In this document: in pieces, positions 15,229-23,401 of the stretch
Position numbering within the stretch: position 1 is the first letter of the stretch
Layout of the letters: every line of letters begins with the position of its first letter
Assembly (NCBI GenBank): GCA_021740905.1
Contig: JAIOYV010000060.1
Span: 1 to 42,334, forward strand
DNA: 42,334 nt
Reading direction: 5' to 3'
Source: Bacteroidales bacterium
Lineage (GTDB): Bacteria; Bacteroidota; Bacteroidia; Bacteroidales; M50B96
Position numbers and translations under genes: made by a program
Notes under the pieces: model-generated
The model's input: the letters and a program-made list of their open reading frames with translations, nothing else
Told to the model about the DNA's origin: nothing
Database searches by the model: none

Positions 15229-16614
15229 ATGAAAAATACGACCATTTACATTTCAATTTTAAGCCTGATTGCTGCCCTGGGTGGTTTTCTTTTTGGCTTC
15301 GACACTGCGGTAATATCGGGCACAGTAGGTTTTGTGAAAGATCAGTTCGCGCTTTCGAGCCTCGAAGAAGGCTGGTTTGTAAGTTCTGCCCTTTTAGGTT
15401 GCATCATCGGGGTAGTGTTTGCCGGTTTTTTGAGTGATAAATACGGACGAAAAAAGATATTACTCCTGGCTTCCCTCCTATTTTTCGTATCGGCTTTGGG
15501 CTGTACCCTGGCAGGAAATCATACCATTCTTATAATCTACCGTTTGATTGGTGGGATTGGTGTGGGTGTGGCCTCTATGCTTTCGCCCATGTATATCTCC
15601 GAGATTTCGCCACCAAACATCAGGGGCCGAATGGTCACGCTTTACCAGTTTGCCATTACCATTGGCATACTCACCGCCTATTTTACCAATGCGAAAGTCT
15701 TGAAAATTTCTGTGGGAGAAAGTAACAGCAGTGACCTGTTTAGCCTTATATTCCATGAAGAAATCTGGCGGGGTATGTTTTCCATCGAAATTCTTCCCGC
15801 TTTGATATTTTTCTTCCTCTTATTTATTATCCCTGAAAGTCCTCGCTGGTTGCTTTCCAAAAATAAAAGGCCAGAAGCCCTAGATATTCTAAAGAAATCT
15901 CTTCCCGAAGACCAGATCGACCATGAGCTTTCGGCCATTGAATCAAGCTTAAACCAAAAAAGAACCTCGCTAAAAGCCCTGTTTAAACCCGGATTGCGAC
16001 TTGCACTTTTGATAGGGATTTTGCTGCCCGTATTTTCGCAACTGAGCGGGATAAATGCCATCATCTATTATGGCCCCACCATCTTAAAAGATGCTGGGCT
16101 TACCATAAACGATGCCCTGGGCGGGCAAGTCACCATTGGGATTGTAAATGTGGTCTTCACCATTTTGGCCATATTGCTGATTGATAAATTGGGCCGAAAA
16201 CCTTTGTTGATCATTGGGATAAGCGGGGCTATGCTTGCTCTGGCAACAGCAGGTTTTTTGACCTACACCGGAAATCAAAACGGTGAACTATTCCTTTTCT
16301 CAATCCTGTTTTTCATTGCCTGTTTTGCCTTCTCCTTAGGTCCAATCCCGTGGATCATCATCTCCGAGATATTCCCCACCAACATCCGTGGACGGGCTGT
16401 TTCCATCGGGACTTTTGCAATATGGGGCACAAACTTTTTTGTAGGGTTGCTTTTCCCGGTGATGAACAATTCAAGTTTTCCCGGGCCGGGGGGTACGTTT
16501 TTGTTCTTTGCCTTTTGCTGTGCCCTGGCAATATTATTTACGTTGAAATACATACCTGAAACCAAAGGTAAATCGCTGGAAGAAATTGAAGGGTTGTTCA
16601 GAGCGGGCAAGTAA
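15229..16614 (+). CDS. Sugar-porter family MFS transporter
   Basis: The 461-residue membrane protein has 12 predicted spans and the sugar-porter signatures: 'GFDTAVISGT' in span 1, 'DKYGRKK' in loop 2-3, 'RLIGGIGVGVASMLSPMYIS', 'PESPRWLL', 'QLSGINAIIYYGP' in span 7, 'DKLGRKP' in loop 8-9 and the terminal 'PETKGKSLEEIE'. It should import a monosaccharide with protons. The QLSGINAIIYYGP segment is the sugar-binding region of xylose, glucose and fructose porters. It lies 4 nt after the kinase-isomerase fusion, so the transported sugar is probably mannose or fructose and is phosphorylated on entry. Confidence 0.93.
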   Translation: MKNTTIYISILSLIAALGGFLFGFDTAVISGTVGFVKDQFALSSLEEGWFVSSALLGCIIGVVFAGFLSDKYGRKKILLLASLLFFVSALGCTLAGNHTILIIYRLIGGIGVGVASMLSPMYISEISPPNIRGRMVTLYQFAITIGILTAYFTNAKVLKISVGESNSSDLFSLIFHEEIWRGMFSIEILPALIFFFLLFIIPESPRWLLSKNKRPEALDILKKSLPEDQIDHELSAIESSLNQKRTSLKALFKPGLRLALLIGILLPVFSQLSGINAIIYYGPTILKDAGLTINDALGGQVTIGIVNVVFTILAILLIDKLGRKPLLIIGISGAMLALATAGFLTYTGNQNGELFLFSILFFIACFAFSLGPIPWIIISEIFPTNIRGRAVSIGTFAIWGTNFFVGLLFPVMNNSSFPGPGGTFLFFAFCCALAILFTLKYIPETKGKSLEEIEGLFRAGK

Positions 16615-16687
16615 ACTCAGAACGAATCATTTGAGCAATTTTTATTAAAGCAAATCGCAAATAACTAAGGTCTTGGATAGAAGGGGT

Positions 16688-16724
16688 GAAGAAAAAGAGA
16701 CGGGTTCGCTATCTCTTTTTCTTC
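16688..16724 (+). terminator. Hairpin after the sugar operon
   Basis: GAAGAAAAAGAGA (16688-16700) pairs perfectly over 13 bp with TCTCTTTTTCTTC (16712-16724) around an 11-nt loop, 73 nt after the transporter stop. There is no T run, so this may be a terminator or an mRNA-stabilising end. Confidence 0.5.
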
Positions 16725-16745
16725 CCTTCCCCCTATAATCTCTTG

Positions 16746-16810
16746 TCATTCCAAACTCCACTATTTTGGGTGAGGAATCTCTATCAATTAAAAAATTTGT
16801 CAATAGTGGA
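16746..16810. repeat. GTCATTCC...GAGGAATCTC dispersed repeat with TCCACTATT/AATAGTGGA stem
   Basis: GTCATTCC (from 16746) and GAGGAATCTC (16773-16782) enclose half of a perfect 9-bp inverted pair, TCCACTATT (16757-16765) and AATAGTGGA (16802-16810). A variant lies at 21731-21759. The gap 16615-16942 holds this, the hairpin above and no visible gene. Confidence 0.45.
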
Positions 16811-16942
16811 AAATGAAAAATCCCCTTGAAGACACAGCTGGATTATGCAATTAGTCGGTTGAGAGTTTATTTTTAACAATCCTCTCTGACAACCATTCTC
16901 AAAACACTTTTGTCTATCTTAGAAATCTTAAACTTTACGACT

Positions 16943-18541
16943 ATGAAAAAGAATATTTTGATCTTTTTGCTCTTTCTATCTGCCCCTTTCATTTCTAATG
17001 CACAAATTCAGTCCAGCCCGGTTATTCCGGCAGAGTTACTTAGCAACTACGAAAAGGACGTACATTCTCTTGCCTTAGGGCGGATTTATACGACCAATGC
17101 GCCGGCAATGAATGAAATAGAAATCCCTAATGCTTATACCGATACCATCTGGGATGCTATGGCGGCTGTTTTTAATGCCTGGCCAATACCTGAGCGCGAC
17201 ACGGTATTCGACATCGAATGTGTTCACAAATATCCATATTATCCCTTTTATGAGTTTACCTCCGACATTGTGATCGAGAGCAACTATCCATTGTATGTAA
17301 ATGCCTGGGATAATGGACAGACCACAACTGGCGACCCAGCTATCGACACAATTCTTACTAACTATGGATTTACAAACGTCTACAATTTTGCATTTGGTGG
17401 TTGGGTAAATGTTTATTTTCAAACCAGCCAATATATCAACACCCAGGCTTTGTGTTCATTGCTACTCTCGCTTCCTTACATTAGTACAGCAACACCAGGC
17501 GACGGGTCTTTTGGGAGCCCAAACAAGGATATTCATTATTCAAAAGATGAAGATTACCAATATTTGGGATTTGTCATAAGATGGGGTGATTGCCCCACGG
17601 GCTGCACGGATGCCAAAAGCTGGAATTTTCGGGTTTCCTCAAATTTTGTTGTCGAATTTACCGGAATTACGCAAACACCACCTGTAAATACATACGTCCC
17701 TTTTCCGACCAATTGTAATATATCAGTCAATATTCCTTTGTTTTCGTTGAATCAACTTATACTATGCGAAGGCGATAGTGTGTTCCTGAACAATCAATGG
17801 TACTTTGGGCCGACAGCTTTTAACGATACCCTTATCAGCTCGCAGGGAACCGACAGTATTGTGTACAACAGCATCCATCAAATCGGAACTGTGCAGACTG
17901 TTTTAGATGTAAGTATTTGCGAAGGCGACAGCTTCAATTTCAATGGACAATATCTGGATTCATCGGGGAATTATAGTAGTGTTTATCAAGCTATCTCGGG
18001 TTGCGATAGCTTGGTAGTTTTGAATTTAGAAATACTCCAGCTCCCTGAGATTCAATTTAGCCCAGCTTTTCAGGATAGCATCGCCCAGGATGCTGGGTTG
18101 GTTTATCTCGATTTTGCAAGCCCGGTGGGCGGTGTGTATTCCGGCGATGGTATTTCGTTGGGCTATCTCGACCCACAAGTATTAGTTCCGGGCCCTTCAT
18201 GGGTTTATTATTCATATACCGACTCTATTTCCGGTTGTGGTAATGCCGATTCCTTGCTCATCCAAATAATTGAAGTGAACGATATTGAAGCTAATAATCA
18301 TTTGTATGGATTAAAGCTTTTTCCAAATCCTTCAACAGGAATTATCCAAATCCACTTAGAAGATAAGCTCACCAAAACTGCACATATTGAGATATTTAAT
18401 GCTCAGGGCAGCAAAATCATGGCAATTGAAACAGATGAAAACAATTCACAAATTAATCTACAGGATTTTCCGAGTGGAATATATTTACTTCGATTGGAGG
18501 TTGAAGAGCTTATAAGTTTACATAAACTTGTTTTGGAATAA
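16943..18541 (+). CDS. T9SS-secreted protein of unknown function
   Basis: The ATG at 16943 is preferred to the TTG at 16910 because the signal peptide starts there ('MKKNILIFLLFLSAPFISNA'). The 532-residue product has a unique N-terminal region (about 20-260, rich in Tyr, Trp and Asn). Two copies of a bacterial adhesin-like segment follow: 'LILCEGDSVFLNNQWY' and 'VSICEGDSFNFNGQYLDSSG', each running to a '(G)xDS(L/I)V' segment. Then come a beta domain ('GGVYSGDGISLGYLDP') and a T9SS type A sorting domain in the last 80 residues ('LFPNPSTGIIQIHLED', 'GSKIMAIETDE', 'GIYLLRLE'). It should be exported across the outer membrane and attached or released. The specific role is unknown. Confidence 0.8.
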   Translation: MKKNILIFLLFLSAPFISNAQIQSSPVIPAELLSNYEKDVHSLALGRIYTTNAPAMNEIEIPNAYTDTIWDAMAAVFNAWPIPERDTVFDIECVHKYPYYPFYEFTSDIVIESNYPLYVNAWDNGQTTTGDPAIDTILTNYGFTNVYNFAFGGWVNVYFQTSQYINTQALCSLLLSLPYISTATPGDGSFGSPNKDIHYSKDEDYQYLGFVIRWGDCPTGCTDAKSWNFRVSSNFVVEFTGITQTPPVNTYVPFPTNCNISVNIPLFSLNQLILCEGDSVFLNNQWYFGPTAFNDTLISSQGTDSIVYNSIHQIGTVQTVLDVSICEGDSFNFNGQYLDSSGNYSSVYQAISGCDSLVVLNLEILQLPEIQFSPAFQDSIAQDAGLVYLDFASPVGGVYSGDGISLGYLDPQVLVPGPSWVYYSYTDSISGCGNADSLLIQIIEVNDIEANNHLYGLKLFPNPSTGIIQIHLEDKLTKTAHIEIFNAQGSKIMAIETDENNSQINLQDFPSGIYLLRLEVEELISLHKLVLE

Positions 18542-18934
18542 TTTCTAGGACAATGCGATTTCGATACAATAACAACTCTAATTGGCTTCATTTGAGAACC
18601 CTATAATCTATTGCGGTAATTGACTACCAAATAATACTCATTTTCCAGTCCTACCAAGTCGATTTGTCTATCTTTGCCAACTTTTTTGCAAAATACCTAG
18701 GAGCGAGATTTGGTAAAAGAGGTTGGTGAAGGAATTCAAATTAAAGGAAAGGGAGAACAAAGCGATGTGTTTTTTTACACCTGCGAATACGAAGCATTGG
18801 TCCCAAACGAATTTATTGATACGATGGTTTGCACTATATTCTAAATAGGAATGTCGATTTAACATACCCATTTCGATTGGGGACTATCCTCGGCAACTTC
18901 CTAAGCATCCTGGAGTTCCTTCTAATTACACGAT
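18542..18934. other. Gap with a possible gene remnant
   Basis: No complete gene is seen. A perfect -7 box TATCTTTG lies at 18669-18676 on the plus strand. Downstream, one frame is open from 18701 to the TAA at 18842-18844 and reads coding-like ('VKEVGEGIQIKGKGEQSDVF', 'FYTCEYEALVPNEF') but has no ATG. It may be the stub of a decayed gene. Confidence 0.3.
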
Positions 18935-19648
18935 TTATATCTTCATCGGGATTTCCATAAGAAGAACATCGGCATTTGTTATGGCTTCAATAGAAAGCGA
19001 AAAAATTCCCCAAAGCCCTAAACCATCCCTTTTGTCGAGAACCTGGCCATGCACATCAATCTGCCCTTCAACTACAAAAACATAAACACCCGAATTTTTT
19101 CCTTTCAAGTTATAGGTAATCGTTTTCCCATTGTCAAGATTCGAAAGATGAAACCAGGCATCCTGATGGATCCAAACCCCCTCATCATCGGCAAAGGGCG
19201 AAAGAATTTGCTGGAGCTTGTTTTTTCTGTCTTCCAGTTTGAAAGTTATCTGGCCGTATCGGGGTGTTACGTTCCGCTTATTCGGAAAAAGCCAGATTTG
19301 AAAAAGGGTGCAAGCTTTGTCTTTCTCATGGTTGAACTCGGAATGATAAATACCAGTCCCGGCGCTCATCACCTGCACATCTCCCTTGCGGATTACCCCG
19401 TTGTTTCCCATGCTGTCTTTGTGTTCGAGCGCGCCTTCTAACGGAATGGTAATTATTTCCATGTTTTCGTGGGGGTGCATCCCGAAACCCTGCCCACCGG
19501 CTATGTAATCATCGTTGAGCACTCGCAATACGCCAAAGTGCATTCGTTCAGGATTGTGATAATCGGCAAAACTAAAACTATAATGGGTTTTTAGCCAGCC
19601 ATGATCGGCATGTCCACGTGTATTTGCTTTATGCAGAACAGATTTCAT
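18935..19648 (-). CDS. Pirin family protein (YhaK-like)
   Basis: The 237-residue bicupin carries the pirin metal site: His58 and His60 in 'GFGMHPHENMEI', His102 and Glu104 in 'GTGIYHSEFNHE'. The N-terminal motif 'HGWLKTHYSFSFADYHNPER' is also typical. Bacterial pirins bind Fe(II)/Fe(III); some oxidise quercetin and others act as redox-sensitive regulators of metabolic enzymes. It is the last gene of a MarR, CDGSH, pirin unit; only 3 nt separate it from the CDGSH gene. The arrangement points to a role in oxidant or electrophile response. Confidence 0.92.
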   Translation of the reverse strand: MKSVLHKANTRGHADHGWLKTHYSFSFADYHNPERMHFGVLRVLNDDYIAGGQGFGMHPHENMEIITIPLEGALEHKDSMGNNGVIRKGDVQVMSAGTGIYHSEFNHEKDKACTLFQIWLFPNKRNVTPRYGQITFKLEDRKNKLQQILSPFADDEGVWIHQDAWFHLSNLDNGKTITYNLKGKNSGVYVFVVEGQIDVHGQVLDKRDGLGLWGIFSLSIEAITNADVLLMEIPMKI

Positions 19649-19651
19649 CGG

Positions 19652-19894
19652 TCAGGATAGTTTGTTGTGTGAGCCATCGCAAAAAGGTGGGTTCGCGGTT
19701 TGTTTACACATACACAAAGCCACTTCCTTGTCTTCGGCTAAAGAAAATGCCACTGGATTAAACTCACTTCCCAGATGGGATCCATCGCAAAAGGGTTGAT
19801 TTTTCGATTTTCCACAAGCACACCAATATTTATCTTCGCCTTTTTTCATTGCTAATAACCTGGGCGCAATGCCTGCAACTACTGCCTTTTTCAT
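19652..19894 (-). CDS. Tandem CDGSH iron-sulfur protein
   Basis: The 80-residue protein has two CDGSH-type cluster sites: Cys25, Cys27, Cys36 and His40 ('WCACGKSKNQPFCDGSH'), and Cys61, Cys63, Cys72 and His76 ('LCMCKQTANPPFCDGSH'). Each 3Cys-1His site should hold a redox-active, acid-labile [2Fe-2S] cluster. Two-site CDGSH proteins are common in bacteria and are thought to be electron or cluster carriers. It lies between the MarR regulator (11 nt) and pirin (3 nt), so all three should be translated from one mRNA. Confidence 0.95.
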   Translation of the reverse strand: MKKAVVAGIAPRLLAMKKGEDKYWCACGKSKNQPFCDGSHLGSEFNPVAFSLAEDKEVALCMCKQTANPPFCDGSHNKLS

Positions 19895-19905
19895 CGTATG
19901 TTCTG

Positions 19906-20349
19906 TTATTTGTTTTTTATTCTTTTTAAGATGTTAATCATTTTTTGAGCTTCCATTTCGCTTACTTCATTTTCGTAGCAATTGTCAAACACCTCCGCCA
20001 ATTTAGGAGCTATTTGAGCGAGCAGCGCAAAACCATCTGCCGACATTTTAATGTCCATTTTCCTTCGGTTGTTGGGGCATAGCTCACGCTCAACCAAATT
20101 TTTGTGTACCAGACGGTCGATTATCCGGGTGATATCAGAATTTGAAAACAGTACACCTTGTTTGACCTCTCCCACACATAAAGGCTGAGGATGTGAAGCT
20201 TCCAACACTTTTAATATATTGAACTGCACATGGGTTATATCAAACTGCTTGAGCATGGACGATATCTTGCTTTCAAGTAGCTGGCCGGTGTGCATGATGT
20301 GCACAATCATTTTCCGGTGAATATCGCTTATTTGTTTTGTAGCTTCCAA
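19906..20349 (-). CDS. MarR family transcriptional regulator
   Basis: The 147-residue protein has the MarR layout: a dimerisation helix (1-35), a winged helix-turn-helix (about 40-105: 'THVQFNILKVLEASHPQPLC', 'SNSDITRIIDRLVHKNLVER', wing 'NNRRKMDIKMSADG') and a C-terminal dimer helix. Cys58, Cys91 and Cys124 could sense oxidants, as in OhrR-type members, although the classic N-terminal OhrR cysteine is not obvious. It leads the CDGSH-pirin unit and probably represses it through an operator in 20350-20454, for which the palindrome at 20392-20401 is a candidate. Confidence 0.9.
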   Translation of the reverse strand: MEATKQISDIHRKMIVHIMHTGQLLESKISSMLKQFDITHVQFNILKVLEASHPQPLCVGEVKQGVLFSNSDITRIIDRLVHKNLVERELCPNNRRKMDIKMSADGFALLAQIAPKLAEVFDNCYENEVSEMEAQKMINILKRIKNK

Positions 20350-20391
20350 TTTATGTTTTTAACAATATATGTTCACAACAACAAAAGAATC

Positions 20392-20401
20392 AAACATGTT
20401 T
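20392..20401. promoter_or_regulatory. Candidate MarR operator palindrome
   Basis: AAACATGTTT is a perfect 10-bp palindrome 43 nt upstream of the marR-like ATG. A weaker dyad AACA-N5-TGTT lies at 20361-20373. On the minus strand, CATGTTTG, one mismatch from the -7 consensus, overlaps the palindrome, so a bound repressor would block the polymerase. Confidence 0.4.
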
Positions 20402-20454
20402 AGCGGAGTACGCTCTTTTTGCGATTTTTAACAGTTGGAAGTGCTAATACTTAT

Positions 20455-21606
20455 CTATTTTAGTTTGATAGTAATCTCAACAATCTCCGGCCTGTTGCCT
20501 ATTCTTACGGGTGGGCCCCAGCTTCCATAACCCGATGAGGTATAGAAAAAACTATTTCCCTTTTGCAGTAAGCCATAATGATTTTCAAAAATGGCCGAAG
20601 TCAAATAACCAAAAGGCCAAATCTGTCCTTTGTGGGTGTGGCCCGAAAGCATTAGGTCTACCCCTGCCTTCTCGGCTTTGTTGTAATCAACGGGCTGGTG
20701 ATCCATTAGTATGAGGGGTAGATTCGGATCAACATCTCTCAAAATATCTTCCAGTTCTTTGCGTTTATGGCCATCCTCGAAACGGGGTTTGTCACGGTCG
20801 TCACGTCCTGCAAGAGTAAGTATACCACCTACATTGATGGCAGTATCGCGGACATAATTTATCCCCACTGTGGAAAGATAGTCGATGCTGACTTGAGCAT
20901 GACCAATAAATTCGTGGTTACCGGTTACGGCATACATGCCCAGTTTAGGGTGCAGTTGTTTGAAATATTCGCCCATTTTCTTTTTAATTACCGGAATGGG
21001 GTTGTGATCGACCAAATCGCCGCCAAATAAAACAATATCTGGATTCAAATTATTGATCATGTTCACCATTTTCTGGATGCGCCCGTTTTGAATGATAGCC
21101 CCCATGTGAATATCGGTAACCAAAACAGCCTTTATTTCTTTTCGATCAGCCACAATCTTGTCCACCTCAATTTCAATTTTATTTACTCTGGGATTAATTG
21201 CATTGATGTATCCAGCAATCAATAACAAAACTGATATACCGGATACTACAATAAAAAGGCTTTTTCCTGAAAAGATCCCGGCTTTTAAAGAAGCTGGGAC
21301 AAAATTCAACCATCCATCGAAAAGCCTGATTATATCTATAAAGAACACCATCATAATGGAATACAAAAGGATGACGAGATAAAACGAACCGGTAAAGCTG
21401 ACCATCCGGAATATATCGTTGGGATTGCCCCTCTCAAGAAACTGACCTAAGGGAAAACTAATAACCAATATCCAGAATGCCCAGGTAAAAACAGATTTGA
21501 TATGGGTGAATTCGAGTGCTTTCATGCCACGGGAAAAAATATACCAATTGGCCAGAAAATAGACTGTAATTACTATGGTGAAGAAGAAAAGAATGGCTGG
21601 TTTCAT
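20455..21606 (-). CDS. Membrane-anchored metallophosphoesterase (YkuE/YaeI-like)
   Basis: The 383-residue protein has about four or five membrane spans in residues 1-145. A calcineurin-like phosphoesterase domain (about 155-383) follows, with the full metal-site set: 'VTDIHMG', 'GGDLVDHN', 'VTGNHEF' and 'SGHTHKGQIWPFG'. Two-metal enzymes of this group cleave phosphate esters or diesters; YkuE- and LpxH-like relatives act on lipid or cell-wall-linked phosphates. The last helix leads straight into the catalytic domain, and its side of the membrane is uncertain. It stands alone; a 105-nt gap separates it from the marR-like gene, with no clear terminator. Confidence 0.88.
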   Translation of the reverse strand: MKPAILFFFTIVITVYFLANWYIFSRGMKALEFTHIKSVFTWAFWILVISFPLGQFLERGNPNDIFRMVSFTGSFYLVILLYSIMMVFFIDIIRLFDGWLNFVPASLKAGIFSGKSLFIVVSGISVLLLIAGYINAINPRVNKIEIEVDKIVADRKEIKAVLVTDIHMGAIIQNGRIQKMVNMINNLNPDIVLFGGDLVDHNPIPVIKKKMGEYFKQLHPKLGMYAVTGNHEFIGHAQVSIDYLSTVGINYVRDTAINVGGILTLAGRDDRDKPRFEDGHKRKELEDILRDVDPNLPLILMDHQPVDYNKAEKAGVDLMLSGHTHKGQIWPFGYLTSAIFENHYGLLQKGNSFFYTSSGYGSWGPPVRIGNRPEIVEITIKLK

Positions 21607-21730
21607 GCTGTCTTTATTTGCTGTTATTTGTTCCTATAATGAAAAATATAAATCAAATTTTGTCAAAATCATAAACAGACATAAAGACGGATAAGGATCA
21701 AAAATGTTTTAACTGCTAGTAACATATTGT

Positions 21731-21759
21731 GATTCTCACTTCCTGAATGTGGGAGTGAC
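21731..21759. repeat. Second copy of the GTCAYTCC palindromic element
   Basis: The minus strand reads GTCACTCCCACATTCAGGAA followed by GTGAGAATC, which resembles the element at 16746. TCACTTCC and GGGAGTGA can pair with one mismatch. The gap 21607-21862 has no visible gene. Confidence 0.4.
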
Positions 21760-21862
21760 AGGAAAAATTCCAAGCAAGAAAATACAAATTCAAGCAACTA
21801 AAAGAACAAGACATTTTGAAAATCAATTGCGAAATTAGAAGGAAGATACTGGGTTTTCGCAA

Positions 21863-22120
21863 TTAATCATCCGAAGATTGGGCAAGCTTGTTATAAATTG
21901 AAGCGAACAATGCCCCTCCAATAAAGCCAGCTGCAAAAGCCCATATAAAACCAATAAGACTACCAATAGGAGAAAGGTTATAGCCTCGTAACACAGCGCC
22001 AATCACAGTTGACTGGCCATTTCCTCCTGTTGTTATAATCATCCACCAGGTAAGTATAAAAAGCCCTATACCAGCGATTAATCCTGTTGTCAGTGCAAAA
22101 GCAAGTACTTTAACTTTCAT
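21863..22120 (-). CDS. Small membrane protein annotated as holin-like
   Basis: The 85-residue protein has two long membrane spans (about 5-30 'VLAFALTTGLIAGIGLFILT' and 52-76 'IGSLIGFIWAFAAGFIGGAL') joined by a short loop, and a short acidic tail. It matches the small chromosomal group usually labelled 'bacteriophage holin', found in non-phage contexts with sequence 'GSLIGxxWxFxxGFIGGxLxAxxYN'. No phage gene lies nearby, so the label should not be taken as lysis function. Function is unknown. Confidence 0.65.
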   Translation of the reverse strand: MKVKVLAFALTTGLIAGIGLFILTWWMIITTGGNGQSTVIGAVLRGYNLSPIGSLIGFIWAFAAGFIGGALFASIYNKLAQSSDD

Positions 22121-22320
22121 TGTTGTTATTTATTAAAATTTGCCTACTCCTATTTTTTGCTAAAACTACATATTAAAATGCGCGAAACAAATTTTTCATC
22201 TAATAAAAAAATAAAAAAGCCGATAAACCATTTTTTCTCAAGCTTGTTGATTTGAGTAGCTCTAGCTTGACTTGGTTTGAAATTGCACCCCCAAAACTAT
22301 TTTATACAATAACTAATAGG

Positions 22321-23388
22321 CTAATACTTCTCCCTTTTGTTATTCTTCAACACCGACTTTATCATCTTTCCAAACTCTTTATCTTTCTTCCGTTTATCAG
22401 CAACTGATAATTGAAAGTGCTCCTGTTCTCGTTGCATCTTCAGATAATTATTGTAAGTGGCATGGTCAATTTCCCCATTTTCCACCGCAAGGAGGATTGC
22501 ACATCCCGATTCGTTCGTATGGGAGCAATCGGAGAATCTACATTCCTTTGAAAGCTCCGAGATTGTGCCGAAGGTCATTGATAAACCCTCCTGCTTATCG
22601 GTTATACCCAATTCTTTCATCCCGGGCGTATCAATAAGAATAGCCCCTTTTTCCAGCACGATTAGTTCCCTATGACTGGTCGTATGTCTTCCTTTTTGGT
22701 TGCTTTTGCTGATTACCGAAGTTTTCATATAATCCTGCCCCATGAGATTATTGATTAGGGTAGATTTCCCAACACCTGATGAACCAAGAACACAATACGT
22801 ATTGCCTTTTTTCAGATGTGCATTCAGTTCGGGGTAACCTTGCATTGAAACGTTGCTAACAGGCAGTACAGTAATGGTTTTACCTCGTCCTTTTAATTGT
22901 TCCAGAAAGCTAGTTATTTCATCTTCAACAAGTAAATCCGTTTTTGTGAGGACGAGGGTAGCATCGATCCCAGTCGCATAGCATATTGTAAGGTAGCGTT
23001 CCAGCCTGTTGATATTGAAGTTGCGATCGACAGACTGCACGATAAGGGCTTCGTCGATATTGGCGGCAATTACTTGGGTTTCGCCATGTTTTCCGACGGC
23101 TTGCCTTTCGAGCAAACTGCTGCGGGGCAACACAGAATGAATAATCGCCAATTGTTCATCGACAGGGATACAAGCAACCCAATCGCCAACTGCGGGAAAA
23201 TCGGTTTTGCTTTGGGCCGAATAGCGAAGATTTCCGGTGATTTCGGCATCAAACTCCCCGCCAGCGGTAAACACAAGATATCTTTCTTTAAATTCACGAA
23301 CCACTCTTCCAATCACAAAATCAGCATAATTATCTGATTTTATGACTTCTTCAAGTGAAGGTTTTAATCCAAAAATAGCGAGATTCAT
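22321..23388 (-). CDS. rsgA: Ribosome small subunit-dependent GTPase A
   Basis: The ATG at 23388 is preferred to the TTG at 23418, which would overlap the butyrate kinase gene and adds a poor extension. The 355-residue product has an N-terminal OB fold (about 20-75), then a circularly permuted GTPase domain: G4 'VLTKTD' precedes G1 'GSSGVGKSTL', followed by G3 'DTPGMKELG'. A C-terminal zinc site ('CRFSDCSHTNESGCAI') follows. RsgA checks late 30S subunit assembly and binds near the decoding centre. It is the third gene of a buk-buk-rsgA run, 13 nt after the kinase. Confidence 0.96.
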   Translation of the reverse strand: MNLAIFGLKPSLEEVIKSDNYADFVIGRVVREFKERYLVFTAGGEFDAEITGNLRYSAQSKTDFPAVGDWVACIPVDEQLAIIHSVLPRSSLLERQAVGKHGETQVIAANIDEALIVQSVDRNFNINRLERYLTICYATGIDATLVLTKTDLLVEDEITSFLEQLKGRGKTITVLPVSNVSMQGYPELNAHLKKGNTYCVLGSSGVGKSTLINNLMGQDYMKTSVISKSNQKGRHTTSHRELIVLEKGAILIDTPGMKELGITDKQEGLSMTFGTISELSKECRFSDCSHTNESGCAILLAVENGEIDHATYNNYLKMQREQEHFQLSVADKRKKDKEFGKMIKSVLKNNKREKY

Positions 23389-23401
23389 TTCTATAAAGAC
23401 T

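Noticed and set aside
21863-22120. Prophage remnant, because of the holin-like label
   Set aside because: No phage structural, integrase or lysis gene is nearby, and the protein belongs to a chromosomal group of small membrane proteins.
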